Assembly (NCBI RefSeq): GCF_036703385.1
Contig: NZ_DATNPA010000787.1
Location: 1-20,116 of the forward strand
Reading direction: 5' to 3'
Source: Allocoleopsis sp036703385
Lineage (GTDB): Bacteria > Cyanobacteriota > Cyanobacteriia > Cyanobacteriales > Coleofasciculaceae
Length of the DNA: 20,116 bases
Positions 7,302 through 15,810 of the stretch are shown here, piece after piece. The notes beneath the pieces were generated by a model. The model was not told where the DNA came from. It was given only the letters and a program-made list of their open reading frames with translations, and searched no databases. Each line of letters starts with the position of its first letter. Position 1 is the stretch's first letter. The translations under genes were made by a program, and so were the position numbers.

Positions 7302-8207
7302 ATGCCCTGGTCCCGAATTTTTAGTGGAATTGTTGCGATCGCCCTAGCCCTGGGGATGATTGTTCTTGGAGGATGGTACTTTACTCTCGGCTTCTGCATC
7401 ATCGTCTATCTGGGTCTCTTGGAATATTTTCAACTGGTTCAGGCCAAGGGGATTGCGCCAGCGGCCAAAAGTACCATCGTTGTGAGTCTCTTGCTGCTGT
7501 TTACGTCTGCTGTTTCACCAACACTTACAGATGCCCTATTTCCTCTAGCAGGAACGTTTATCTGTTTCTACCTGCTATTCCAACCCAAGATGGCGTCCAT
7601 TGCGGATATCGCCTCCTCCATTTTGGGCTTACTCTATGGTGGTTATCTACCCAGTTATTGGGTACGGCTGCGAGTGGGTTTAACTCAGATGTCATCCCTG
7701 CCCACTGATGCTGTAGCTAGCGCGACTAACCTACCCTTGAAGGGATACTGGCCTGAATCTTGGAGTGACCTGAGCGCCCTACCAGAGGCATTAACCGCAA
7801 CTCTCCTAGCTTTTGGCTGTATTTGGGCCGCCGATATTGGAGCTTACTTTTTCGGCAAGTTTTTTGGTCGCACCAGTCTGTCTCATATTAGTCCCAAAAA
7901 GACAGTTGAAGGGGCAATTTTTGGCCTCTTCGGTAGCATCGCTGTCGCAACAGCTGGAGCTTGGTATCTCCACTGGCCTTGTTGGCAAATCAGTGGCATT
8001 ATTTTGGGAACGCTAGTGGGGATTGCTAGCCTCTTAGGAGATTTAACCGAGTCAATGATGAAGCGAGATGCTGGGGTGAAAGATTCTGGGCAATTAATTC
8101 CTGGTCACGGGGGCATTCTAGATCGAACTGATAGCTATGTTTTTACTGCCCCCCTAGTCTATTATTTCGTCACTCTCTTACTGCCTTTATTACCACCGTT
8201 TTTGTAG
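7302..8207 (+). CDS. cdsA: Phosphatidate cytidylyltransferase (CDP-diglyceride synthase)
   Basis: An integral inner-membrane enzyme that makes CDP-diacylglycerol from CTP and phosphatidic acid, the precursor of phosphatidylglycerol. The C-terminal signature is clear: SMMKRDAGVKDSG, then PGHGGILDRTD, matching the S-x-x-KR-x4-KD...HGG-x-x-DR-x-D pattern, which includes the metal-binding Asp. At least six hydrophobic segments are visible, for example IFSGIVAIALALGMIVLGGW near the N-terminus. I start at ATG 7302 (MPWSRIFSG), which I recall as the usual cyanobacterial N-terminus. A TTG at 7269 would add 11 residues; neither has a clear ribosome-binding site. About 301 residues, normal for the family. 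It follows cbiT on the same strand and converges with the kinase gene at 8512. Confidence 0.93.
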   Translation: MPWSRIFSGIVAIALALGMIVLGGWYFTLGFCIIVYLGLLEYFQLVQAKGIAPAAKSTIVVSLLLLFTSAVSPTLTDALFPLAGTFICFYLLFQPKMASIADIASSILGLLYGGYLPSYWVRLRVGLTQMSSLPTDAVASATNLPLKGYWPESWSDLSALPEALTATLLAFGCIWAADIGAYFFGKFFGRTSLSHISPKKTVEGAIFGLFGSIAVATAGAWYLHWPCWQISGIILGTLVGIASLLGDLTESMMKRDAGVKDSGQLIPGHGGILDRTDSYVFTAPLVYYFVTLLLPLLPPFL

Positions 8208-8511
8208 GTTAGCTACAAGTTGCCTCCCTGACCGAACTTCATTATACGAGGATGTTACCCCGGTTATTCCATGCTTGAGATCATTTCCATTGGATCGGAA
8301 TTATGCAAAAACCTTGGCGTCCCTCAGCGTCAATTTTTTCCCTTCTGCCCTCTGACTTGAAAGTAGGGAGTAGGGAATGGGAAATACCACCTTCATACAT
8401 GGCTGTGAAATTTTCTCATCGGGACTGCCTTCTGCCTTCCACCAAAAAACGGATAGTTAACCCGGATTTGGTATTACCCGTCTTTAAGTCTTTAATTACG
8501 AATTAGGTTGA
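8208..8511. other. Gene-free stretch with low-complexity cyanobacterial repeats
   Basis: This 304-base gap separates the convergent cdsA and kinase genes. It contains purine-rich near-heptamer repeats (GTAGGGAGTAGGGAATGGG, 8374-8392). CTTCTGCC-type pyrimidine repeats occur near 8342-8350 and 8429-8439. Such short tandem motifs are typical intergenic filler in filamentous cyanobacteria. A 67-codon frame across it has repeat-derived composition and no ribosome-binding site, so I do not call it a gene. No clear terminator was found. Confidence 0.55.
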
Positions 8512-10839
8512 CTAGCCCATCCTTTTTTGCAAAAGCTTTTTTGCCTTCATCACGTCTGACTCAGTTGCCGCATAGTAATGCTGATAGTGGTAGTAAGAGC
8601 CGCTTGTATAGCCCTTTACACCGTTAGCAACCACACCTAAAACAGTAGTGTTAGAAATTCTCAGTCGATCTAAGGCTTGCATCATGATTGACCGATCTGT
8701 TTTGCCCAATCCCCCAACGATGATCACGCCATCGGTGTGAGCTGCTAGAAGTTGACCATCAGCTAGTCCGAGTACTGGTGGTGTGTCATAAATCACTAGG
8801 TCAAAAACAGCGTGAAACTGCTCCATCAGATACTGCATCTTCTTAGAAGATAGGAGCCGGGTTGGGTCAGGGGGGTTCTGACCGGCAGTCAAAACATACA
8901 GGTGATCCCACATCGGTAATCGCTGGATGGCCTGTTTTGCCGTAAATCCAGTAGCAATCACATTACTCAGCCCAATTTGGTTCTCTAAACCCAATACTTT
9001 ATGCACCTGAGGCAGCCGCAAGTCAGCATCGACCAGCAGTACCCGTTGACCCATTGCCGCCGCCGCTTGCGCGAGGTGAACGGAAATGGTGGATTTCCCA
9101 TCTCCTGGGGTAGCTGAGCTAATCACCATCGAGTGAATGGGCGTATCGGTTCCAAGTAGGCGGATATTGGTGTGCAGAGAGCGAAACGCTTCTAGAAAGG
9201 GTGAGGCTTTGTACCATTGGGGCTGGCGACGATTTCTCTGCTTGGGTTGGGAGTCTTCGGGTTCTGGCATTTGGTTCGCAAGGTTTGCCAGTGGCGTCAT
9301 TTGTTTGAGTTGTTTGCTGTAGGGAATTACTCCAATCAAGGGCAATTTGGTGCGGTCTTTTAGCTCATCGGGGGAGTGGAACACGTTGTCTAAGCGTTCA
9401 ACCATTAAGGCAACTATCGTGCCCAATAATAGACCTGCGATCGCTCCTAAAAGTAGGTTCCGCTCATTATTAGGGGCAACTGGAAACTTCGGTACTTGAG
9501 GTTTCAAAATGATCTGCCAGGGCAGCGATTTTTGAGCGATTTCGATTTGCAGCCCCTCCCGGACGCCCAGAAAGCGGTCTAAGCTTTCCGTTGCCACATG
9601 CAGTTCTCGTTGTAAATCCGTGTATTGGCGAGCAATCACCGGCATTTGTTTGACTTGGAGATTTAAGACGTTTTCGGCTTGAGCGATCGCCTTTTGTCGC
9701 ATTTGCAAAACTTGGATTTGGTTAGCAGCATCCACGAGTTGCTGTGAGAGTTGGTTACGAATCGAACTGGGTGAATCATTGGTGACGCCTGCCTGTTGTA
9801 GATTTGTCCCTAGCACTTTTTGGGATTCTTGTTCTAGCAGGGGGAGGAGATTGCGCTGTTGATTGCGCAGGGCAACAATGGTAGGGCTGTCTTCCGTAAA
9901 ACGTGCTGACTCTTTGGCAATCTTGGCTTCAATTTCTTGCAGCTGGTTGAGTAGCTGTTGGTAGCGAGGGGCTTCACTCAGAGTAGTGGTTGCGATCGCG
10001 CGATCAGGTGACAACCCCAACTGTGAGGAGAGGGTTGCATACAGAGACTTGGTTTCTCGGAGCTTGATCTGCGTGTCCACTTGCTGTTGCTCGATCGTGT
10101 TCACACGCGTCGCTATCTGTTGGGCTTGACTCTCCGGATCGATAAGTTCGTTCCGTTGCCGAAAGGCTTGCAGCTCCCCTTGGAGTTTGTCTACGCGAAG
10201 GCGCAGTTGAGGCAGCTGGCTATCCACAAACTCAATTCCCTTTTTCAGGTTCATTTGCCGTTCTTGAAGCGAGTAGCGCAGATACCCTCTTGCCACCTCG
10301 TGTAAGACGGAGCGAACTTTTTTGGGGTCTGTGTCGCGGTAGCGAACTTCTAGAATTTTAGTTTCTGCAAGTCGGGCAATTTTGAGCTTAGTACTCGTAA
10401 TCAGAGAGTCGTAACTGACGTCGGGATAGTGCTTTTGGATCTCCTGAAGAATTGGGCTCATCAAATTTGGGCTACGCAGCACCTGAATTTGTGTGTCGTA
10501 ATCCAGAACGGAATAGGGAACATCGGTCACACCGGGGACTTGCGCCAGCTTGTTGAGCTTTCCACCCTCTGCTGTAACGGGCTCCACCAGTAGTTGGAAG
10601 TTACTTTCGTACTTTGGCTCCTGACGAAAACTCCAAAAACCAATTCCTGAACTGACAGCGATCGCTACCCCAGCGATCACTAGGGCGCGACGCCTGAACA
10701 CTGTCAAGAGCTGGCGTAGATTCAGCTCGTCATCCTCTTTAGTCTCCGGAGGTTTAGTCGGGTAGATGAGCGGCATTGACGGCACGCGCTTGCCATTGCC
10801 GTTTGGTAGTAATGGATCTTGAATATTGCCCATCTCCAT
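8512..10839 (-). CDS. Wzc-type polysaccharide co-polymerase / BY-kinase
   Basis: A 775-residue bacterial tyrosine autokinase fused to a Wzz-type chain-length regulator, in the inner membrane. Order: a first membrane segment (about residues 52-70), a periplasmic Wzz/GNVR region with long coiled-coil stretches (about 200-430), a second membrane segment (463-480), then a cytoplasmic kinase. The kinase shows EAFRSLHTN, Walker A SATPGDGKST (575-584), Walker A' LLVDADLR (601-608) and Walker B LVIYDTPP (681-688). A C-terminal tyrosine cluster, GYTSGSYYHYQHYY (six Tyr), is the expected autophosphorylation site. I start at ATG 10839, preceded by AGGGG five bases upstream; a TTG at 10881 would add 14 residues without support. 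It lies downstream of the export porin gene on the same strand and controls assembly and export of a capsule or exopolysaccharide. No cognate phosphatase is in the window. Confidence 0.93.
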   Translation of the reverse strand: MEMGNIQDPLLPNGNGKRVPSMPLIYPTKPPETKEDDELNLRQLLTVFRRRALVIAGVAIAVSSGIGFWSFRQEPKYESNFQLLVEPVTAEGGKLNKLAQVPGVTDVPYSVLDYDTQIQVLRSPNLMSPILQEIQKHYPDVSYDSLITSTKLKIARLAETKILEVRYRDTDPKKVRSVLHEVARGYLRYSLQERQMNLKKGIEFVDSQLPQLRLRVDKLQGELQAFRQRNELIDPESQAQQIATRVNTIEQQQVDTQIKLRETKSLYATLSSQLGLSPDRAIATTTLSEAPRYQQLLNQLQEIEAKIAKESARFTEDSPTIVALRNQQRNLLPLLEQESQKVLGTNLQQAGVTNDSPSSIRNQLSQQLVDAANQIQVLQMRQKAIAQAENVLNLQVKQMPVIARQYTDLQRELHVATESLDRFLGVREGLQIEIAQKSLPWQIILKPQVPKFPVAPNNERNLLLGAIAGLLLGTIVALMVERLDNVFHSPDELKDRTKLPLIGVIPYSKQLKQMTPLANLANQMPEPEDSQPKQRNRRQPQWYKASPFLEAFRSLHTNIRLLGTDTPIHSMVISSATPGDGKSTISVHLAQAAAAMGQRVLLVDADLRLPQVHKVLGLENQIGLSNVIATGFTAKQAIQRLPMWDHLYVLTAGQNPPDPTRLLSSKKMQYLMEQFHAVFDLVIYDTPPVLGLADGQLLAAHTDGVIIVGGLGKTDRSIMMQALDRLRISNTTVLGVVANGVKGYTSGSYYHYQHYYAATESDVMKAKKLLQKRMG

Positions 10840-10942
10840 ACTTGCCCCTGCCCTTATTTGTAAATTGAGCGCGATTGCCAAAAATCTGCTCGTTTATCTA
10901 AGTTCTATATCCAGTATGCCTAGGATACTACACTCATACTAG

Positions 10943-10973
10943 GCAGGTTGGGAATTAATGTTCCCAAACCTGC
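10943..10973 (-). other. Hairpin between export porin and kinase genes
   Basis: GCAGGTTGGGAA (10943-10954) pairs with TTCCCAAACCTGC (10961-10973), with one bulged A and a 6-base loop. A second near-palindrome, AGTAT-GCCTAGG-ATACT, lies next to it at 10913-10929, and CGGCAATTGCCG at 11016-11027 is a perfect 12-base palindrome. The cluster occupies the 292 bases between two co-oriented genes. No T-tract follows on the - strand, so attenuation or mRNA processing is as likely as termination. Confidence 0.45.
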
Positions 10974-11131
10974 TTCCAAGGCTCCAGCCCACGAGCATTG
11001 CTAGCTAGCCGCCTTCGGCAATTGCCGATGATTAAGACTCCATAGACGTTCACAAAGGCATCGCAGCAACGAACGGTTGAACCCAACAGACCCACAAAGA
11101 AATTGCTACTGACCAAACACTCTAAACAGGT

Positions 11132-12796
11132 TTAAAAACCAAAAAGGTTGATCAACCCCAGAAAGTTGGTAACGGGTGACAAGATCGTGCTTAGGGTATC
11201 CCCAACGCTAGCGGCAGTAGAGCGCCGGACAATCACAACATCATTGTTGCGCAAGGTAGGATTACCTGCCTCATTAATGCCCTGAGCCAAATCCACTTCA
11301 ACTTCCCGTTTGGAAACGGAGCCATTGGGGTTAAGGCGAATCAGATCAACCTTACTCTTCTTCGCACGAGTGTTAAATCCACCCGCCGCCAGTATGGCTT
11401 GATTCAAAGGCGTGTTGGGAGGTACGGGAATAGCACCTGCTCGGGTCACTTCCCCAACCACATTCACGACAATGGTGTTAGGAGAAATACTCGCTCCAGC
11501 TAATGCGGTTGCCTCAGCGGGGTCAATCGCCGTGGCGGTGGGAATCGTAATTGTGTCTCCATTTTGCAAGATCACGTCTTGAGAGATGTCGCCATCACGC
11601 AGAATATTCCATAAATTGACGTTAATCACTTTGGATTGGCCTGAGCGAGTCGGACGCCGGATGGTAACCGAGCGCACATCAGCCTGGGAGGTAATACCCC
11701 CAGCAACTTGAATCGCCTTGGTGATGGTCGGTGGACCACCAGCTGTCCCTCCTCCAGCCGCCGCTACCCCCGTTGTGGTACCTGTGATTGCGCCCGTTGC
11801 ACCACCTGTCCCGGCTCCTCCACCCGTGATTTCATAAGGGCCAGGGCGGGCGATTTCTCCGACTATCGCGATATTGATCGGCTGAGCCTGTTTAGAGGCA
11901 AAGCTAGCATCTGCCAGAACCCGAGTCTCGCTAGGATTGATATCCGCAACAGTGGGGATAAACAAGGCGTCTCCATCTCTTAACGCCACGTCTTGAGAGA
12001 TGTCGCCTTGGTTCAATAAGGCCCAGAGGTTAATCGTGTATGTCGTTGGCACATTGCGACGCCGGAGTTTAACCTCACCGACAGCCGCCGCTTGAGTAAT
12101 ACCACCCGCCAGAGTAATAACCTGGGTAACGGTGGGGAACTGCGTGGCGGCACCAGCGCCACCACCCCCCGCATTGGCGGTGTAAGTTCCTGGGCGATTG
12201 ACTTCTCCAGCTACCGCAATTATCACAGGACGGGGTGTGACAAGTCCCACTGTAACTAGAGGGCGTCTCACATAGCGAGCATAGAGTTGAGAAATAGTTT
12301 CACTCGCTTGTTGAAGTGTTCTCCCCCGAACCGATACAGCACCAATGACGGGTAGATTGAGAGTGCCATCCACTAAAACAGGGAACTCACCACTGTATTC
12401 GGGAACATCAAAAACATCGACTTTGACGCGATCGCCAGATCCTAGGGTGTAGGGTGTTTCCGGAGGTAAGTTACTAAATCCAGAGGGCCGACTCCCAGGA
12501 GGAGCAGGGGGTGCCTCAGGTGATGAGGGAGGCGTCGAAAACGAGGGAAGTTGGGAGTCTCTATCCCCCGGTGCCGTAGGTACTGGCACGCTACTCGGAT
12601 CAGGGATTTGGGGAATTTGCGAGTCCCTAGGAGCCGGTAAGGTGGGAAGTTGGGCGTGGCTAGGAGCCGGTACAGCCGTAGCAAACAAAGTGATCAAGGT
12701 TAAACTTGCGATCGCACTTTGCGTAGTGCCTCTGGCTCTTGGTTGCTTCAGGCGTCTCCTTATACCGCCACCTGTCATACCGATTGGACAAAACAT
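11132..12796 (-). CDS. Wza-like polysaccharide export protein with SLBB domains
   Basis: A secreted outer-membrane polysaccharide exporter. After a signal sequence ending near VPAPSHAQ comes a Pro/Ser-rich linker and the polysaccharide-export domain (YTLGSGDRVKVDVFDVPEYSG...). Three SLBB-type beta-grasp units follow, recognisable by VAGEVNRPGTY, VGEIARPGPYEI and VGEVTRAGAI. SLBB 1 and 2 contain Gly/Ala/Thr-rich insertions. The protein ends NLFGF. In E. coli Wza the N-terminal Cys is lipidated; no lipobox Cys is visible here, so a signal peptidase I substrate is likelier. The start is uncertain: ATG 12796 is used, ATG 12778 would fit the signal peptide equally well, and a TTG at 12844 extends it. 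Together with the downstream Wzc-type kinase it forms the outer-membrane and inner-membrane parts of a Wzx/Wzy-type export route. Confidence 0.9.
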   Translation of the reverse strand: MFCPIGMTGGGIRRRLKQPRARGTTQSAIASLTLITLFATAVPAPSHAQLPTLPAPRDSQIPQIPDPSSVPVPTAPGDRDSQLPSFSTPPSSPEAPPAPPGSRPSGFSNLPPETPYTLGSGDRVKVDVFDVPEYSGEFPVLVDGTLNLPVIGAVSVRGRTLQQASETISQLYARYVRRPLVTVGLVTPRPVIIAVAGEVNRPGTYTANAGGGGAGAATQFPTVTQVITLAGGITQAAAVGEVKLRRRNVPTTYTINLWALLNQGDISQDVALRDGDALFIPTVADINPSETRVLADASFASKQAQPINIAIVGEIARPGPYEITGGGAGTGGATGAITGTTTGVAAAGGGTAGGPPTITKAIQVAGGITSQADVRSVTIRRPTRSGQSKVINVNLWNILRDGDISQDVILQNGDTITIPTATAIDPAEATALAGASISPNTIVVNVVGEVTRAGAIPVPPNTPLNQAILAAGGFNTRAKKSKVDLIRLNPNGSVSKREVEVDLAQGINEAGNPTLRNNDVVIVRRSTAASVGDTLSTILSPVTNFLGLINLFGF

Positions 12797-12848
12797 CTCA
12801 AGGGGTCTTTTTGGGCTCACTTTCAAACAGTCTCGATTACACAAATTG

Positions 12849-12912
12849 TTGACTCTCTCTACATCAAGTCACTCTAATTTTGGAGAAAGTTCCGGAACAT
12901 ATAGTCATGACT
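12849..12912. promoter_or_regulatory. Divergent promoter region with two palindromes
   Basis: This region lies between the - strand export porin gene and the + strand SLH-barrel gene. TTGACT (12849-12854) and TCTAAT (12873-12878), 18 bases apart, form a plausible sigma-70-type promoter toward the + strand. Two perfect 10-base palindromes, GTTCCGGAAC (12889-12898) and AGTCATGACT (12903-12912), are candidate operators. A second TTGACT lies at 12918-12923 without a well-spaced -10. No clear promoter was seen toward the export gene. Confidence 0.4.
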
Positions 12913-12978
12913 TAAAATTGACTAACCTCGTGTACCTTTGAGGTATTAACTCAACTGCACGCATAGTAGGAAATGGTG

Positions 12979-14703
12979 ATGAGGAAAGCCAGATGCACGG
13001 GTCGTTTCTATCAATTCAGCAAAAATCTACGCCTCTGGGCGCATATCTTAATCAGTTCTATCTTAAGCAGTACTATGCTATCCGCTGCGGCGGGTGTTGC
13101 CAATCCCACACCCCCATCTCCGGCTCAAAAAACCGCTAATGCTTCTTATGGCGGGTCTTTGGGACAATCTCTGCTAAAAAATATGCTGGGAGCCGATTCT
13201 CTTCGTCCCCAAACTCCTGGGACAGGTGTTACTACACCTAATGGCACCCAGCCGCCAAACCCTAGTATGGGGCAACAACCTTCAAGGGCTACCGCCGTGC
13301 AGCTGGCTCAAGCCAGAACCTTTCCTGATGTTCAAGGCCACTGGGCACAGACTTTTATTGAAACTCTGGCACAACGAGGTGTCATTTTGGGTTTTCCCGA
13401 TGGGACGTTCCGGCCTGATGAGCCAGTAACACGCGCTCAGTTTGCGGCGATGATTCGTAAGGCTTTTCCCAGGGCAGCCAAACGAGCAGGAACTCAGTTT
13501 GTCGATGTCCCTGCCAATTACTGGGGGATAGAAGCCATTCAGACGGCTTATCGCACGGGATTTCTGGAAGGATACCCCAACAGTATCTTCCTTCCTGAAC
13601 AAAATATTCCTCGTGTTCAGGTGTTGGTCTCTTTAGTTACCGGGCTTGAACTGTCTCCACCGGATCAAGTCGCAACCGTTTTAAGCAGCAGCTTTCAAGA
13701 CGCTGCACAAATTCCTGAGTTTGCCCGTCCTAAGGTGGCGGCAGCAACGCTTAATCAACTCGTTGTCAATTATCCGAATGTTGCGCTCTTAAATCCCAAT
13801 CAGAATGCAAGCCGTGCGGATGTGGCAGCCTTTATTTACCAGGCTTTAGTGAAAGAAGGCACTCTGCCCCCAATCAATCCCGGCGATATGGCGTCCCGCT
13901 ACATCTTTGGCTACCAACCCCCAATCGCCCAGCAGCCTACTTCACCACCACCGACTGATCTGGCGGCTTTGAGACAACAGTATCGCCTCCCGGAAGCGCC
14001 TGTGTCGGAAATCACTCGGCGACTGTTTGGTGGCGGAACGAGTATTAGTACACCGACAGGGTTTGGTGCTCAGTGGCGTGACGCCTTTGTGGGCTTCGGC
14101 TATCAAGAACGAACCCGATTTTCGGATATTGATGATGGTGCTGTTACAGCGGGTTTTGGTTTGGGTGATGCGAGAAAGCTAGTGGCGGCAGAGGTTGCGG
14201 TCACCTCTTATTCCACCATCAGACAAGGTTTTGGAGAAAATGGTGGCGTTAGCTTTAAGGTTCACCGAACGTTTACCAATGACACGGGCGGTGACTTAGC
14301 CGTTGCTGTTGGCGTCGAGAATGCGATTGACTGGGGCAATACCGATGCGGGTAAGAGTGTTTATGGTGTTGTGACTAAAGTTCTCCCTCTCACTAAAGAC
14401 CCAACCGATCCCTTAAGCTCTCTCACCGTCTCACTGGGGCTGGGTGGAGGTCGTTTCCGTTCAGAAGAGAAGATTAACAATAGAGAAGGTGGAACCAATG
14501 TGTTTGGTAGTGTTGCCCTAAAAGTGGCTGAACCGGTTAACTTGATTGCCGAATGGACAGGCCAAGATTTGAATTTGGGCGCTTCAATTTATCCAATCCC
14601 TGGTGTGCCACTCGTGATTACCCCAGCAGCCGCTGACGTAACCGGTAATGCTGGAGATGGTACCCGGTTCATCCTGGGTGTCGGTTACGGGATCAGGTTC
14701 TAA
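12979..14703 (+). CDS. Secreted protein with three SLH domains and C-terminal barrel-like domain
   Basis: About 574 residues. A signal sequence (ILISSILSSTMLSAAAGVA) is followed by a Pro/Gly/Asn-rich linker. Three SLH domains follow (about residues 115-158 starting FPDVQGHWAQ, 174-221 starting FVDVPANYWG, 238-290 starting FQDAAQIPEFARP). After a Pro/Gln linker, a C-terminal domain of about 215 residues shows alternating polar/hydrophobic strands and ends GVGYGIRF. The terminal Phe fits an outer-membrane beta-barrel signal. SLH domains bind peptidoglycan-linked polymers, so the protein probably bridges cell wall and outer membrane. The C-terminal domain is paralogous to that of the gene at 15811 (shared PLVITPA, AEW-GQDL, GDG-RF). 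Cyanobacterial SLH porins usually have one SLH and a much larger OprB barrel, so this is a different architecture. AGGAA six bases before ATG 12979 decides the start; ATG 12973 is the alternative. The next gene begins 23 bases later. Confidence 0.82.
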   Translation: MRKARCTGRFYQFSKNLRLWAHILISSILSSTMLSAAAGVANPTPPSPAQKTANASYGGSLGQSLLKNMLGADSLRPQTPGTGVTTPNGTQPPNPSMGQQPSRATAVQLAQARTFPDVQGHWAQTFIETLAQRGVILGFPDGTFRPDEPVTRAQFAAMIRKAFPRAAKRAGTQFVDVPANYWGIEAIQTAYRTGFLEGYPNSIFLPEQNIPRVQVLVSLVTGLELSPPDQVATVLSSSFQDAAQIPEFARPKVAAATLNQLVVNYPNVALLNPNQNASRADVAAFIYQALVKEGTLPPINPGDMASRYIFGYQPPIAQQPTSPPPTDLAALRQQYRLPEAPVSEITRRLFGGGTSISTPTGFGAQWRDAFVGFGYQERTRFSDIDDGAVTAGFGLGDARKLVAAEVAVTSYSTIRQGFGENGGVSFKVHRTFTNDTGGDLAVAVGVENAIDWGNTDAGKSVYGVVTKVLPLTKDPTDPLSSLTVSLGLGGGRFRSEEKINNREGGTNVFGSVALKVAEPVNLIAEWTGQDLNLGASIYPIPGVPLVITPAAADVTGNAGDGTRFILGVGYGIRF

Positions 14704-14726
14704 GTCATCCTTATCAAGGTAAAGTT

Positions 14727-15347
14727 ATGAACATTAAACAGCTTGCTTTACATTTAGGCTTGGGTTTTGCCCTAGCGGTTTCTGGTGTGGTTTCTCAAAC
14801 GCCACAAGCACAAGCGCAGTCGGGCAACCAGTCAGATATTACGGGCGTTATCATCACAACCAGTGATGTTGCGGGTGGTTTTAACTTCGGTGGTGGCGAT
14901 CGCCGCAAACTCATCGCCTTCGCCAGCCCAGGGATTCAAACCGCTGTCAACAGTGCTGCTATTTCCATCAATCAGCAGTTACAGCAGCAAAGCTTGTCGA
15001 TAGTCGCGACGGATGCTTCCCAGACGGGGATTTCCGTAACAGTGCAACAAACCTTGCTCGTTATCCTGACGAATACGACTAATGTGGATGCCAGTGTGCG
15101 GCAGTATGTAACCGGCCTGGTGAACGCTGGGGCAGATACGGAGCTCTCGCAGAACCTAGTACTTAGCTTGGTGGGATTGACGGCTAATGGTAAGGTCGAG
15201 GCGGCTCAGTGTCAAAGAGTGATTCGCTCCTACAACGTGTTTATTGAGAACAGCTCGATGCAGGTGTTCACCAATAATCCCGACGAACTACGGGCGATTC
15301 GTTCCATATTGGCCCAATTGCTGAATGCTGCTTATGCCAGCCGATAG
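14727..15347 (+). CDS. Small secreted protein with GNQSDITG motif (module 1)
   Basis: A 206-residue protein I do not recognise. It has a signal peptide (LALHLGLGFALAVSGVV...AQAQ) with likely cleavage after Ala30. The mature protein therefore starts QSGNQSDITG, with the octapeptide GNQSDITG at residues 33-40. The rest alternates Thr/Val/Asn-rich beta-type segments (GISVTVQQTLLVILTNTTN) with possible helices near the end. The only Cys is C162, in AAQCQRV. AAGG seven bases before the ATG is the ribosome-binding site. It starts 23 bases after the SLH-barrel gene, so the two are very likely co-transcribed. The small protein at 17507 has the same octapeptide at the same position and also a CQR segment, though the rest is not obviously alignable. 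Inference: a periplasmic or extracellular partner of the barrel protein; function unknown. Confidence 0.8.
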   Translation: MNIKQLALHLGLGFALAVSGVVSQTPQAQAQSGNQSDITGVIITTSDVAGGFNFGGGDRRKLIAFASPGIQTAVNSAAISINQQLQQQSLSIVATDASQTGISVTVQQTLLVILTNTTNVDASVRQYVTGLVNAGADTELSQNLVLSLVGLTANGKVEAAQCQRVIRSYNVFIENSSMQVFTNNPDELRAIRSILAQLLNAAYASR

Positions 15348-15584
15348 CGATTCGTTGCATCGTCACAGTTGACTAGCTCTTCCTAGTTGTCGGTGAGCCA
15401 AGACGTGAGTGAATCAGGGAACTCAAGCATCGAAGGCAGGTCAAAGAAGTAGGAGTTATTGGCTTGCCGACTGGAAGCGTCGGTTAGTAAAACGTCGAGT
15501 CTGTACTCTTCAAACAGGCTGGACAGATATTCTATGCAACGCGATCGCACGTTAAGGTTACTCTAGCGGGATGCGATCAGCTTC

Positions 15585-15613
15585 GCTGGTGCCGAAGGCA
15601 ATCGGGCACCAGC
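15585..15613. repeat. 9-bp perfect stem hairpin, likely dispersed repeat
   Basis: GCTGGTGCC (15585-15593) pairs perfectly with GGCACCAGC (15605-15613) across an 11-base loop. Flanking GCGATC and CCGCTCCGC bases resemble short palindromic repeats commonly dispersed between cyanobacterial genes. It could also end the first module's transcript, but no T-tract follows. Confidence 0.5.
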
Positions 15614-15753
15614 CGCTCCGCAGGAACTAGCACACTGCTCTTTTTCTTTTGCCTCAATTGCGCCGACTGCGTGAGCTCCGAGTAATTTTCTCTCTCTATC
15701 ATCTATTGAGCATATCTTCGCATTTCTGTCAATATATAAAGTTTAATTTATCC

Positions 15754-15765
15754 TGATAATTATCA
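15754..15765. promoter_or_regulatory. 12-base palindrome upstream of second module
   Basis: TGATAATTATCA is a perfect palindrome 46 bases before the GTG start of the second barrel gene, in AT-rich DNA where a promoter would be expected. Its size fits a dimeric repressor or activator site. The regulator is unknown. Confidence 0.3.
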
Positions 15766-15810
15766 CAGTTTCTGTAGAAGTGGACAGCATCTTTTATTAG
15801 GAGACTGTTT

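Larger units (their letters stand above)
15348..15810. other. 463-base intergenic region between the two modules
   Basis: No gene is visible. It holds a weak stem ACTAG/CTAGT (15372-15387) shortly after the upstream stop, one HIP1 site (15541-15548), a strong hairpin at 15585-15613 and a 12-base palindrome at 15754-15765. The last 100 bases are AT-rich and probably contain the promoter for the second module, although I cannot pick a convincing -35/-10 pair. Its length argues that the second module is transcribed on its own. Confidence 0.5.

Noticed and set aside
7373..7708. 111-codon frame within cdsA
   Set aside because: A shadow frame of cdsA; the cdsA frame has the complete family signature and membrane segments.
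8303..8506. 67-codon + strand frame between cdsA and the kinase gene
   Set aside because: It spans low-complexity intergenic repeats and has no ribosome-binding site or domain.
12725..12778. Twin-arginine signal on the export porin (RRR near the N-terminus)
   Set aside because: The residues after the Arg run (LKQPRARG) do not match the SRRxFLK consensus; an ordinary Sec signal fits better.
12642..12941. 99-codon + strand frame over the start of the export porin gene
   Set aside because: Antisense to the porin's signal-peptide region and crossing the divergent promoter; no supporting features.
13282..13602. 106-codon frame antisense to the SLH gene
   Set aside because: The overlapped strand encodes clear SLH domains; the antisense frame shows no domain.
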